Assembly: GCA_016748015.1 (NCBI GenBank)
Contig: JAAOMT010000620.1
Coordinates: 160,940-224,939 of the forward strand
Source of the DNA: Geosiphon pyriformis
Taxonomy: Eukaryota > Glomeromycota > Glomeromycetes > Archaeosporales > Geosiphonaceae
Length of the DNA: 64,000 nucleotides
Direction: 5' to 3'
Both the position numbers and the translations under genes were made by a program. Shown in pieces: positions 12,300 through 23,829 of this stretch; the stretch's first letter is position 1; each line of letters starts with the position of its first letter. A model generated the notes under the pieces. That model searched no databases. It was not told the DNA's origin and was given only the letters and a program-made list of their open reading frames with translations.

Positions 12300-14280
12300 A
12301 TCAAAGCTTTTTAGGACTAAAGATTGTATTGATTTTTTCATTAGATTTAGTTCTACAAACAGTGTAAATTGAATGTTTAAGATTATTGAGGTTCATATTA
12401 AAATATTTTCAAATCTTATATTTATAAACTTACGATGCATTATAAATAGTCCACACTATCATGTCATCCTTCGACTGTATATAATTCGAGATAAAAATTT
12501 TCTCTCCTTGAATATTATTTCTTAGATTATCTATCTGGTTTGAAAATGCAAATCAGTTTTTAAAAATAGCCTTTTGAAGAGCTTATCAGGGTCATCATTA
12601 AAGATTAAGATTCAAATTAGGTAAGAAAACATTTAATAAAGAATCCATTGTAAACTGTGTTTTATATAATTTTCTCATTTGCAAACCTTTTTTTTAGAGA
12701 AGTAGAAGTTCATTTGTAGTATGATTCGAACAATTAACTTGAAGGTTTCGAAGGGTTTTGATTTATATACTCTCAATAATTCAAATAAAATTTTGACCCC
12801 ACTAAATCCTAATCATTGAAGAAATTTTATTAGGTTAAAAATTTCAGCCTATTTAAAATAAAAAAGTGAATACTAGTTTAGAAATGAAATGCAATGCAGT
12901 TAATCAATCATTTTTCACCTTATAATTAATTCATATTTCATTAAATTTCAATTTTTTAAACAGCTTCTTTTTACTATTTCTAATAAGAAAATATCTAAAA
13001 AATTATTTAGTATTCCTTTTCTGTTGAATTTTTATTTTTCAAGTATAATTTTTAAATTCCTAATCTTCCTACTCCTGATACTCCGACTAATGCGGAAGGA
13101 AATAGAGTTATTGACCTTACTGAGTATAAGTCTAATATTCAACACAATTTAACTCACGAGACAATATTAAAAAAAACTTTCGCTCATTGACGAAGAAAAA
13201 AGTATATTTCTTTCCGGTAGTATTATGTTTTGAATGAATGTGTCCTAAAAAAAATTGGTGGTTGCAAGTTAGGTAACGAAAAATTATAAGGATTACCATT
13301 TAAGATTATATTTTACCAAATTAAAAATTTTGATTGCCCTTTAAAATAATTGCAAAATAGATGATGAAATCTATTCTCCCATGAAAAGAAATGAGTGAAA
13401 ATTTTAACGATTAAAAACTTTAAAAAGTCTTAATCCAAGATAAATCTAATAATTAGCAAAGAAAATATAATCTAGAAAGCTCACACTTCTCAAGTTAAAC
13501 TTGACATTAAAAAGCCTTTCAAAATAGTGTGATAAATCCAGACACCGACTAGAAGATATTTCACACTAAATGAATATAATTATTTTAATCCTGAATTTTT
13601 AATTAAAAATAAAAGACCATTGTGAATATCCTGAATATTTGAACACAACTAATTGATTTTGAAAAAAAAATTTCTAACCTTATTAATTCTTTCCTTATTT
13701 TGAATAAGTATAAAGCATAAGCATACTCATATTTTTTTATAAAATTTTTCAAGACAAACTATATTATTGTTATTCTTTTGGATCTTATTTCCATGATAAA
13801 TTGAAATTTGCAAAAAATTGAAAATAAACATTGAGAAATAATTTAAAGAAAATATCTAAACCTTTCAATAAAATTTGAAAAATTTTTTTATTAAAAGATC
13901 ATTTTTTTAAAGTTTTTATTATATATATTATGATTATGATCATAAATTTTTTTTAAAAGCTGAAAATAAAAACTATAATATGATATATTATTTTTTATCT
14001 TGATAATCAAAATTTAAAACAAGTATTTTGATTGTATTATAAATTAGAAAAGCTTTTTTAGAATAATTTCATTTATGCATTTTGATAATGAATGTGAAAA
14101 TACTGTTTTTTTTTTGAAAAATAAGAAAAATATATTTATATATTTGATGCTCTACAATAATAATTATTAATTATAAATAGCATTGTTTATAAATTTACTT
14201 AAATTTAGAGATTATCTCTTGGAGGTTTTTATACATTCTACTGAAAAATTGATTTTTTAAAACGGTTTCAATACATGGTC
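12300..14280. other. AT-rich intergenic region with one coding-like scrap
   Basis: Mostly featureless AT-rich DNA. At 13060-13190 on the plus strand a short frame (LPTPDTPTNAEGNRVIDLTE and onward, about 41 codons before TGA) has normal coding composition that contrasts with its surroundings. It may be a lost exon; I do not recognise it. Confidence 0.4.
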
Positions 14281-14284
14281 ATAT

Positions 14285-15420
14285 TTAGACCGGCTTTCAA
14301 TTCCAGCAAATTTTTCAGCAGCAGTCGCAAAACTATTTCACTACTTTTATTATTCCCTGGCCTTTTTAATTGGTCATTCCAAGATTAAAATTGCAACTTT
14401 TCATCAGAGACCGATATCCTCTACTGCCTTTATTAAATTATTGCTCCCAATTTTTATACATTTCACTATTGAGCAGCAGTAGCAACCTGATACCATTCCA
14501 CTGGCTCTTTAAAGATTGACTCCAATTCATACATTAAACCTTGTCTGAATTACGCCATTGTATAATCTTGTTTAGCAGCAGACCGATACTACTTTACCGT
14601 CTCTTCAAATGATTTTTCCTCTTGTTTATTTTATACATTTATTTTACCCCATTTTTGCAGCCTTCTGGGGAATTTTTTTGATTGCTTCAATCTCTTCTTT
14701 AACGTTGAATATAGTCGGACGATCTGTTATAAATTTTTATTCCAAAGTTAAAAGTTGAATTATTTTACCAGTTTGCTTACCATTGATATTTCCTGTCTAA
14801 CAATTTTTATAAAGCTGAACATAAGAAGTATTTAACCGATCTCCTATTGCAGTTTTGAAAATTGCTAAACAATTTTCTCTTAAACCTGGGCATGATCGTT
14901 CACACAGTTTTGAAACGGAGGACAACCACTTCCAATTTCACATTACAACAAGAACCTCAATGAATATGTACCGGAAACTGCTGTATGTCTATATGTCTTA
15001 ATGTTTTATCAGACCAGTGAGGATGGACTATTCCAAAGACTTTTTAATCCAAAATCGCTCTATCATCATTTATGAGTAATGAGGTGATAAAAATTAGTTA
15101 ATAAAAATTCAATCCTTCTACTCATCAAATATCTATCCTTTGGGATTATATCTAGGCCAGTTTTAAATTTTTCATCAGTTTCGGTACAGTTGAACGGTAG
15201 TCAGTCTGCTTAAAAAATCTCAAAGAGCGTTTCCGTTTGCTGCATATTGCAACACAAGGACCAAATCTCCATTCGTTTCTCTAATGGAACATAATTTCAA
15301 TATCATATTCTCATTGAAAAATTAAAAAGCAATTATTCATATAAATCTCTTAAAAACCTTTTTGGCCACTTCAAAAGGTTTTATGATTTTTATCAGTCAG
15401 CGTTCGTAAAGTTTTTCTCT
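14285..15420 (-). pseudogene. Decayed protein kinase with C-terminal Sel1 repeats
   Basis: On the minus strand the order of remnants is that of a kinase followed by Sel1 repeats. The hinge block ETNGDLVLVLQYAANGNAL is at about 15240-15300, the activation-segment start SDFGLKSLWNS at about 15035-15060, SGCPPFQNCVNDHAQ at about 14890-14935, then Sel1 units such as YRSAAKQDYTMA and FRQGLMYELES at about 14515-14595, followed by EWYQVATAAQ. Several in-frame TAG/TAA codons sit where Gln or Arg is expected, and there are frameshifts, so the gene is dead. Kinase-Sel1 fusions are a common signalling family in these fungi. The edges are approximate. Confidence 0.65.
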
Positions 15421-15429
15421 TCAAAATAT

Positions 15430-16720
15430 ATTTGGGATTATTGAGACAAAAAAAGATATCTAATAAAATACCTTACGCTTGAAATTTCTTTTCTCTTGAG
15501 GTGTGTTCAATCTGAAAATTTGGTTTCAATTCCATTGCCTTTTATTTACCAAGCCTTTCTTGTTCAATAAAAGTATACTGAACAAAATTTATTGATGTTT
15601 TAAAAAGTTCCATCTTAAGATTCGAGCAAAATCTAATTTAGAAAACGATAACTTTTTAGATTATTCCCATTTTTGGGCTATTATTTATTGCAGCTACCCC
15701 AATTTTTGATACACGTCAAGCCAAGGTGGAATAAAAATCTCACGACGACTGATATCTAATGCAGAAATAAGGTTCAAATCATATTTTTATTCTTTTATTA
15801 TATAATATTATTAGACTTTAGAAAGTAGATTTTTTAATAAATTTTATTGAGTATTGCAACACTTTCAAAAATTTATTTAACTTTATTAACCACACTGATC
15901 CAACAAAGTTTTTTAATGAAATTTGATTTTTTAAAATGCTTAATTGATAAAAATCATATTACAATATTTTTATTTTAAATAAAATTTCTGCTATAAATTT
16001 ATTGATAATTTTTGATTAGAAAAATAGTTGTACATTTTATGCTTTCAAAAGTTATTAATTGGTGTGTTTTTTCAAAAAAAAACTTTTGCATATATTTTCA
16101 TTTAAAAATATGTCATTAACTGTTTTCCAATTTATGAGAGACTTTCAGAAAGAAGATCCAATAGCTATGAAAAATTTTGGATTTTTTTACAATACTTACA
16201 TATATTACAAAATAATCTATCGAAAACATTTGTTAAGATAAATAAAAGGTTTTCACTAAACTTTTATCATAATGGTTTACAAAATAAAAATTATTAAAAC
16301 TCTTGAAATAAATTAGAAATGAGATTCTATTATGGAATTCTAAAGCATAAATTTTAAAAGTAATTAACCTTTGAACTTCAAGAAAAGATCTTTTTAATTG
16401 GTGTAGAGACAGTCTAAAAAGATATTAATTTTCAAGATTCAAATTTACGTTTTTTGGTTTCTTCACGAGTGAATTTAAAACGATACATGAATTATTGAGT
16501 TTTTTTCAAATTGAAATAATTAATAAACTTTCATTTAGTGGTCAATAAATGAATATTTGCATAATCTATTATGAAATTAAAAATTAAAAACTCTTCTTTA
16601 ATTATCAGGGATTAATCATAAAAATTTGACTGAATATTTTTCATTGGTTTTAGCTAATTAAAAAACCTTTTTATTTTTAAATCAAAATATTAGAATAAAC
16701 CCAGATATTATCATCGTCTA
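15430..16720. other. AT-rich intergenic region
   Basis: No supported gene. The minus-strand sequence at about 15660-15780 has moderate GC content and could hold further 5' parts of the kinase pseudogene, but no motif is clear. The 60-codon plus-strand frame at 16059 is low-complexity and unsupported. Confidence 0.5.
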
Positions 16721-16736
16721 ATATATATGACCTATT

Positions 16737-16750
16737 CCAGGGTCGATTTA
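16737..16750 (+). promoter_or_regulatory. Conserved upstream element, copy B
   Basis: The sequence ccagggtcgattta lies about 90 bases before the start codon, followed by a conserved atttttgtttcataac stretch. Copies A and D carry equivalent sequences at the same place; copy C does not. Confidence 0.3.
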
Positions 16751-16835
16751 CGCTATTTTTGTTTCATAACCAAAAACAATCATTTCGAATAACAATAAAA
16801 GGTTAATCCATTAATACAATTTTCTGTGAGAAAGA

Positions 16836-18275
16836 ATGAGATTTTTATTTTTCGTGAATTTGTTCTTGCTATTTCTTGGTAGCTTTTTTATTGTTGCAAA
16901 GAATCTTGAAATTTCAAATTCGAACGAGAAATATTTTGCAACAAAATATGACCAAGTCAATTCTACAAACGATAATATTTGGTCCGATTTTAACTACTTC
17001 TTCACCCATATAGGACCACCTCGCCACGTATTAAAAGAAGCGATTACTTCAAAAAAGAGCCTAGCTCTGGGTCTTCGACCCTTTGCAGCTATAGCAAATT
17101 ATGGTTACTGCATGCCACAAAAAAATATTTTTGGAGAACTGGCTAGAAAAGATGGTGTAGTGGGTAAATTATGAGAAAAAAGATCTTTTGATATTGTTTC
17201 TATTGATTTACACTTCTAATTATAAATTATGTTTTTAAAGCACATGGAGGAATTTTTATGCCTAATTCACACTCATCCTCAAATATTTATATCTATTTTA
17301 AAGGAAAGGTATTATTTAACGTTTAAAAATCACCTTGGGAAATTTTATAAAATTTTATTTGATTATTATTTCTACTTTAACCCGTTCTTAAAAACACATT
17401 TTTAGACATTGACAAAATCACAATGGATTTCAAGACAATCAATACTCGTTCCATTTAGACATCCAGATTTAGAAACAGAGTCCGAACCTTTTAATTTGGT
17501 AGATCAAGAATGGCTGGAAGATATTCTGCGCATGTGGCATCTTATAGTTAAAGAAATCGATAATGTTCTTGAAATGAAAAAGTTTGAAGTCAGCAAGATT
17601 TATTTCATAGGGCATGCTATTGGTGGTGGTTTGTATTTTCATTGAAAAATTCTATAGTCTTGATCGTTAAGAGATAACATCCGAGCTAATGAAATACTTT
17701 TAATTTCATAGCTTACGCAACATTAGCAGGTCAATTGTTTTCAATTCGAAACGATCTTGACATAATACACAAACGGGTGCCCTTTCAGGTGATTACGTTT
17801 GGTGCCCCAAAAGTCGGAAACGAGTTTTTCGCAAAATCTACCAACCTTAATAAAAACAGGCTTATTAGAGTCACTCATGGAAATGATCATGTCCCTCATT
17901 TCCCTATTGGTACTCAAGGAATAATGTTTCATTCAAATCCTGAGCTATGGATTAAGCCAATTTCAAAGGATTGTAACTGCGGGGATAATAATAATAATAA
18001 TAATAATAATATAAGGGAGGAGTATTATATTTGTAGGGCAACGGCAATTAATCGTAAGAGTCTAGTAAGTGTTACTCTTTTAATGTAATCATATTTGAAA
18101 CATGAAATTCTTAATTTTTTTTTGGCCTTTGCTTAATTGATAGATATGCAATGCCAGCCAAACTTTCAGCAATGTTTCAGACAATTTTGTGCACCAAGGT
18201 CCTTACTTTGGGATTTTGATGAATAATTGTGAGGGATTTGGGGATTTTTATTTTCAAGGGTTCGAACATGGTTAA
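16836..18275 (+). CDS. Secreted class-3-lipase-like protein, copy B (predicted catalytically inactive)
   Basis: Five exons, 16836-17163, 17241-17308, 17406-17628, 17712-18064 and 18144-18275, join in phase to 367 aa. All introns are short with GT-AG ends, and every boundary matches copy A. A signal peptide occupies about residues 1-21. The nucleophile elbow reads GHAIGG, with Ala 203 (GCT) instead of Ser, followed after the third intron by AYATLAGQL, the usual helix. Asp 265 in GNDHVPHFP and His 341 in VHQGPYFG match the other two triad positions. FKGK replaces the FRGT/S oxyanion turn. Eight AAT-encoded Asn residues follow CNCGD. The gene is closest to copy A, including introns and flanks, and lies in inverted orientation to it. 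Intact frame with a lost nucleophile suggests a selected binding or decoy role; that is inference. Confidence 0.88.
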
Positions 18276-18669
18276 ATAGTAAAATTTTAGCTTTTGCTTG
18301 ATTCCAAAATATAAAAAATTAAAATTTTATCGTATTATAATTTTAGAATACTTTCAATAAATAGCAATACATTTAAAAATGAATTTAAAAAGGTGAATCT
18401 AATAAAGAATTTAAAAAAATGAGTAAGAATATAATTCGTAAGAGATATATTTCTTAAAATATTTTTTTGTTTTAAATCAATTAGATTAAGTTTCAATTTT
18501 TTAACCCTGATCGTTTATTTAGATTTTAAAATTGAATGTTTTAATCGAGAAAAAAACTAAAATGTCAGGGCAATTTTTTCTCATCGTTTAAATAATCATT
18601 TAAAATCTTTAAAATTTTCTTTGAGCCAAATTTATTTGATAAAATTATTTGAAACACTCCTTTTTTATT

Positions 18670-19250
18670 GGTTTTCATTAAGATTAAAAAATTTAAATAA
18701 GATTCACTAGAATTACCTCAAATTTTTGAGTCAAACATTATAATTTTAGAGTTTATTGATTTTTTTATTATGTTAAATCTATCTTTTATCAAGGCTTATC
18801 ATTTTAGTAAATGATTGATAGAAAAAAAGTAATTTCATTTCTATTTAAAATATTGAACTATGAAACCCTTTTTTGTTAGTTAAAGGTTTTTTTTCTAACT
18901 TTGCCTTTTGATTAGCAAGCATATATCATATTTTTCTAATAATTATATTTAATCTTAAAAATATTAAAAAAAATTATTTAATATAAAATACAATTTTTTT
19001 TTAATACATAATTCCATGTAATTTTGGGATTTTTCTAGAATATAAAAAAGGGTTAATGAAATGATGGGCAATCAAGATTATCATGAAATCACATTTTTCT
19101 CGCAAAAAATTGAAAAACAAAAAGCTATCCCTGCCTCTTTTCTGTGTGTTTGTAGCTGATATTTATCAAATTATAGAAACTTAGTTTCATTTCAAAACCA
19201 AAATCATTTATTCAATTTTTAAACAAAAATGTTTCTCATAACTTAAATTT
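18670..19250. other. AT-rich spacer between lipase-like genes B and C
   Basis: No gene seen. The segment separates two same-strand lipase-like genes. Copy C lacks the upstream element shared by A, B and D. Confidence 0.5.
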
Positions 19251-19253
19251 AAA

Positions 19254-20675
19254 ATGTGGTTTTTTAAAAAATTTCTTTTGATGACTTTTTTAAATTTTTT
19301 AATTGTTGCAAAGAATTTAGAAAATTTAAAAAGAGAAAATATTCAACTCAAGTCAAATTTGAATCATAATTTTTTGGGATTAACTATAACTAACAATAAT
19401 TTCTCACATGTAAATCAAATATTTTCCGAATTATTTCCACCTTTTAAATTATCGAAACGAAGGATCTCATCGCAAAGCTTAATGGTTTTAAGTTTTCCTT
19501 TCTACGCATTCATAGCAAACCATGGTTATTGTACGCCAGAGAAGAACATATTCGGAAAAGAGATTGAAAAAGAAGATGTAATAGGTACATTGTAACGAAA
19601 TCATCATTTTTTAATCAAGTTTTATTATTCTATTTATATAAATTTTTAATTTAAAGCACATGGAGGAATTTTTTTTGCCGAACCGAATCTTCCATTTTTA
19701 CGGTCAACAATTTTTATATATTTTAAGGGAAAGGTAAACTCATAAATTCCTTATTTTGAAATATTTTTCTAATCTAAATCCTCTGACACTGCTAAAAACT
19801 TGAATTTAAACAAATTTTAGACATTAACAAAATCAGAATGGTTATCAAGAGAACCAATACTCGTTCCATTCAGATATCCAGGATTACAACCCGAACATTC
19901 TGCGTTGGTAGATCAAGAATGGTTACAAGATATTTTGAAAATATGGCCAGTCATTATTGAAAAGATTTCCATGTTCATCGATAAATTTGGGCAATTACCA
20001 ATTGACGATATTTATTTAATTGGGCATGCTATTGGTGGTGGTGTGTATATCAATTCCATTTTTTCATATAGTTTTTATCTGCAAAAAATATTTGAAATAA
20101 TTGTAAAAAATTCACTTTTCTTTATAGCATACGCAATATTAGCAAGTCAATTATGGGAAATTTATATTAAAAAATTAAGTAACATCCATCCTAAATATGA
20201 GCAGATTTCACTTCGTGTAATAACATTTGGTGCTCCAAGGGTGGGAAACAAACATTTTGCCCGACTTACCAACCGTAATATAAACGAGAATTATCGAATA
20301 ACCTATGGAAATGATCATGTTCCACATTTTCCTATTAATATTCCAGGAATAATGGAACATTCCAAAAATGAGATATGGATCAAGCCAATTGAGAATAACT
20401 GTGATTGTGATAATTGGGGAAATAACAAAACTGAGCTTGTTGATGAAGCAGAATATTATCTATGTTATGGAAACAATCAGGTAAATTAAAATACATGAGC
20501 TTTTTTCAGAAATAGTTTTAATATTCAAACTTTATTCCAATAGGACTGTAATAATGGTCAAAGTTTAGAAAATATTGCAGATAATTTTATCAATCGAGGA
20601 CCTTATTTTGGTCATTTGATGGGTGAATGCCAGGGATTCCAAGCATTTAATTTTCAAGGATTTGATAAAAAATAA
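19254..20675 (+). CDS. Divergent secreted class-3-lipase-like protein, copy C
   Basis: Five exons, 19254-19584, 19657-19733, 19821-20040, 20128-20480 and 20544-20675, give 370 aa with the same intron positions as the other copies. The signal peptide is MWFFKKFLLMTFLNFLIVA. This is the most divergent copy: introns and flanks are not obviously alignable, and the poly-Asn run is replaced by DNWGNNKTE. The elbow is GHAIGG (Ala 206 at the Ser position). The acid motif GNDHVPHFP remains. The C-terminal block reads INRGPYFG where the others have VHQGPYFG, so the His is Asn here and two of the three triad residues are missing. The second exon is 77 bases, like copy D, against 68 in A and B. Intact frame despite long divergence argues for function other than hydrolysis. 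Confidence 0.87.
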
Positions 20676-20679
20676 TAAT

Positions 20680-21500
20680 TTGAATATAATTTAAATTGCG
20701 ATCCAAATTGGTCTCGATTAAATATTAAGACTAAAATTTATTGGAAATTTTTTTTTTGAATTGAATTTCTTTTCCCTTTAAACACTAAAAAGGAGCAAAT
20801 TATTTCTAGCTTCCAATGTGTATACTTTTTGGTAATCAAAAGAAATCTTTGATTAGTAAACTTGAAATTCAGAGAAAATTTATTGACTCAAGTTGAGCAT
20901 TAGAGATCTCCATGACTTGAATGAAAAATGTTTAGGTTTTAGCATTGATAAAATTTTCCATTTTAAAAAAGTTTGCATGTTATAAATTATGTTTTTTGGT
21001 TTACCCATTCCACGAACGGCGGGATGATGATAATATCAAACTGACAAATAAAAAATGCAATTGCCTTTCTCTGAATTTCACTTTGCAAGCACATGATTTT
21101 TTACCCCAATTATCCCACTGCTTTATCAAGTCTTTTACCCTTCTTTTTACATTTTGGAGGTTAATTGTGTGAACTTATCTTTTCGCAATCTCAAATTGTT
21201 CATGTAGATGCAAAGACGAACAATGTGTTCAATATTATGTTCTCTACACCTTTAAAGGGAGAATATCATATGTGATGCCTTCCAAATTTCTTTTCATTCA
21301 ATCTAACCAAAAGACTTAAAGAAAAAGAAAAGAAAGGGAATTTACAAATTCAAATTAAATCAGAATACAAATGCCAAGATTAAATGAAAAAATATAAACA
21401 GAGCCATCCACTTGAATTTCACAGAGCTGTTTTTGCGTTTTCTATACCGAGACAAACTTCCATTCATTAATTTTGCAATTGTAAGTGAGCTTGTCATCCG
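20680..21500. other. Intergenic region
   Basis: No supported gene. Base composition becomes less AT-rich from about 21000 to 21300. A 75-codon plus-strand frame at 20945 has no recognisable motif. Confidence 0.45.
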
Positions 21501-21503
21501 ACA

Positions 21504-21797
21504 TTATTTTGTAAGGAACAAGCCAACTATTATTATTCCTCTTTTTTTCCCAAATGCACAAGCACATTTATCATTACCCAGAATTAGTGTAGGCTTATAA
21601 CAATGTGTAGTAAGCAGAATATTTTCTATCTTCTGACGTTTGCAACTAACTGCTGTTGCTTTTCTCTTGCATTTCTTACCCATTTTGACGTTTTCTTCGA
21701 TGGTAGGCAGCTCTTCTCTTTTGGATTCTGTGAATGAAGACAGTATTAATAGCAAGAATATTGTGAAAATTTCATATTTCATTGTTGAAGAAACCAC
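21504..21797 (-). CDS. Candidate small secreted cysteine-containing protein
   Basis: A 97-codon frame with two possible starts; the second Met (residue 6) directly precedes a strong signal peptide, MKYEIFTIFLLLILSSF, then TES. The mature part is basic, with five Cys (in GKKCKR, VSCKRQ, THCYKP, and DKCAC) and several KR dibasic sites that could be cut by a Kex2-like protease. Small secreted proteins of this type are studied as symbiosis effectors in these fungi. No family is recognised. The hydrophobic tail after GKKRG may lie beyond a missed splice site, so the C-terminus is uncertain. Confidence 0.38.
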   Translation of the reverse strand: MVSSTMKYEIFTIFLLLILSSFTESKREELPTIEENVKMGKKCKRKATAVSCKRQKIENILLTTHCYKPTLILGNDKCACAFGKKRGIIIVGLFLTK

Positions 21798-21849
21798 AAA
21801 TTTTTTGGAATTGAGGGTACACAGGGTGGTACCACAATAGAATCATTTA

Positions 21850-22845
21850 TCTGTACATATTTTTGTGAATAAGTAAAATAAATACTATATTCATTATTAT
21901 GTAAATCATTTAACAGTTTTAATAGTTACAAGTCAACAAGAGCGATATGCATTACTAAACAAATTAATTAGTATTTTTATTAATTCATCGATAAAACTTT
22001 AAATAAAAATGAATTAGCATATGTTCTATTCTAATTATTTATGAAAGTTATCCAAAAAAAATTTCAGTATAAAATTATAAGAATCATTAAAAATAAGAGA
22101 ATCATTAAAAATAAGAGAATAGATAAATTTGGCTTGAAATTTATAATTTTTTTTAAAAAAAATTTTGTCTGTTTTTATTCTTTTAATTAATTAATTTAAT
22201 TTAGAAATCATTCATTTTATCAAATTAATTTTTCCATGTTAAAAAATAGAAATATTAAAAATAAACTAAAAATTAATTTGATGAATTAAATTATTTTATA
22301 AATATGTATTTGTTTTAAATAACTAATTTTCAATTATTATTTCCTATTTTTAAAATTTCAAATAAAAAAACCTTTATACTTTATTTTTTATGTAGGATTT
22401 TTCTAATCACAGATAATCTAAGCCGCGATCGGTAATCATTTTATTGATACTTGTGGCTGAAGTGTTAACTTAATGCTAAGCAAACCAGTGCCAAAGAACT
22501 AAGCCTTCTCGTTTTCAACAGATTGTTTTCAAGTGGGAGATTTTCAATGACATCAAAAATCATACAAGCCACCTAAATAAAATTATGTGAGGAAGAGGGA
22601 AAGCTTTCATTTATACTCTCTTTATTAATTATTTAAGCTTTGTTCCTTGAAAGTTGATGATTTCTGCCTTATCGAATAATTTGAAGTTTGAATTATATTT
22701 AAATAAATTAAAAGAGGGATTCAAATATTAAAAGGAAAATTTTATGATTGGTATCAGACGGCAGTCAAAAACTGGGACTTGACAACTTTTATTTTTTGTG
22801 TGAAGTAATATAATTTGATTTCTTTAATAAATTTTAATAATTTAC
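21850..22845. other. AT-rich intergenic region
   Basis: No gene seen. There is a short direct repeat of gaatcattaaaaataagag near 22080-22120. It probably includes the promoter of the membrane protein that starts at 22852. Confidence 0.5.
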
Positions 22846-22851
22846 AAAAAT

Positions 22852-23820
22852 ATGATACAAAAATTTCAAAATTCAAGTTATTCACGTTCAAAGTTTTATA
22901 TATCTAAAAATATTTTATTCAAATCCATTATTCATTGTTTCCCATCACTCTTCATAATATTACTATATCTTCTCATTTGCACTATCTTTTACCCACAACC
23001 TTTAACCGCACAAAGAGCATCATGTAATGATAGAAATGATTGTAAAAAAGGGCAAGAATGTCGATATTTTTCAAACACATCCCTCAACTCAAATTCAGAT
23101 AGCATCTTGATAACAGGATATCAACAATGTGTATGGCCATGTAAGGCTTCCATCACATGTCCAGGAAATAGTGATTGCATTTCTGGAATTTGTCAAGAGG
23201 GTGACGATAAACAACAAAATCTCGATCCAAATTTCAAAAACAGCATCTCTAATTCTACTGATATATCATCATCATCATCATCATCATCATCCGAATATGT
23301 GGAACCAGCGACAGTCAAAGATCATTCGTTTCAAACTATTTTTTTCATTTTCATAAGTCTTGTCGTGGCTTCTGGTCTAGGATTTTTTATATATTGGTTC
23401 CGTCGTCGTCAAATGCGTATTCATCGATTTCATACCCTTGTCAACACTGCGCGAACTTCAATTATTGAGACAGGTGGAACCACTGGATCTGAACGTACTG
23501 CAATGGAAGAACAACGAAATGAAGGTATGCCTTTTTTGAATCTTCCTGCTGGTATGTCTCATGACATTATCGATCGAACTTCGTTAGATGAGGTGGTACG
23601 ACAAACGACCAACACTTCTCATGAAACCATCCGTGTTGGAGTGGTTAGCACCGGGGTTGCTATTCGTGGTGATTTAGATGAGTCAGGAGCGATGGAGACT
23701 AACGTTTATGTAGATAACACCATGCCAGAGCATCCTAATCAAAGTACTGATTCTATTGATATGGCACGGGAGGCAGTTTTGTCAGTTGAACATGAACCCT
23801 ATAAAGATCTTGACAATTAA
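22852..23820 (+). CDS. Single-pass membrane protein with cysteine-rich ectodomain
   Basis: A single 322-aa exon. A hydrophobic segment at about residues 29-53 (SLFIILLYLLICTIFY core) acts as signal peptide or anchor. A short Cys-rich ectodomain follows (about 57-120), including ASCNDRNDCKKGQECRYF, QQCVWPCKASITC and DCISGICQEG, which resembles small disulfide modules. After a Ser tract encoded by TCA repeats comes a clear transmembrane helix (TIFFIFISLVVASGLGFFIY, about 164-183) and a basic stop-transfer sequence WFRRRQMRIHR. The cytosolic tail of about 130 residues is acidic and probably disordered. This is the layout of a type-I surface protein, possibly a sensor, but I recognise no named family. 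Codon use and the intact frame make it very likely real. Confidence 0.82.
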   Translation: MIQKFQNSSYSRSKFYISKNILFKSIIHCFPSLFIILLYLLICTIFYPQPLTAQRASCNDRNDCKKGQECRYFSNTSLNSNSDSILITGYQQCVWPCKASITCPGNSDCISGICQEGDDKQQNLDPNFKNSISNSTDISSSSSSSSSEYVEPATVKDHSFQTIFFIFISLVVASGLGFFIYWFRRRQMRIHRFHTLVNTARTSIIETGGTTGSERTAMEEQRNEGMPFLNLPAGMSHDIIDRTSLDEVVRQTTNTSHETIRVGVVSTGVAIRGDLDESGAMETNVYVDNTMPEHPNQSTDSIDMAREAVLSVEHEPYKDLDN

Positions 23821-23829
23821 AGGTAAGGA

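Larger units (their letters stand above)
16730..18660 (+). repeat. Duplicated segment, copy B (inverted relative to A)
   Basis: Upstream, coding, intron and downstream sequences all resemble segment A in reverse complement. The last clearly shared stretch downstream is around ttgagccaaatttatttgat near 18620-18640. Confidence 0.75.

Noticed and set aside
23129-23356. Frame with a run of His inside the membrane-protein gene
   Set aside because: It is the TCA-encoded Ser tract read in another frame; the 322-aa frame is far better supported.
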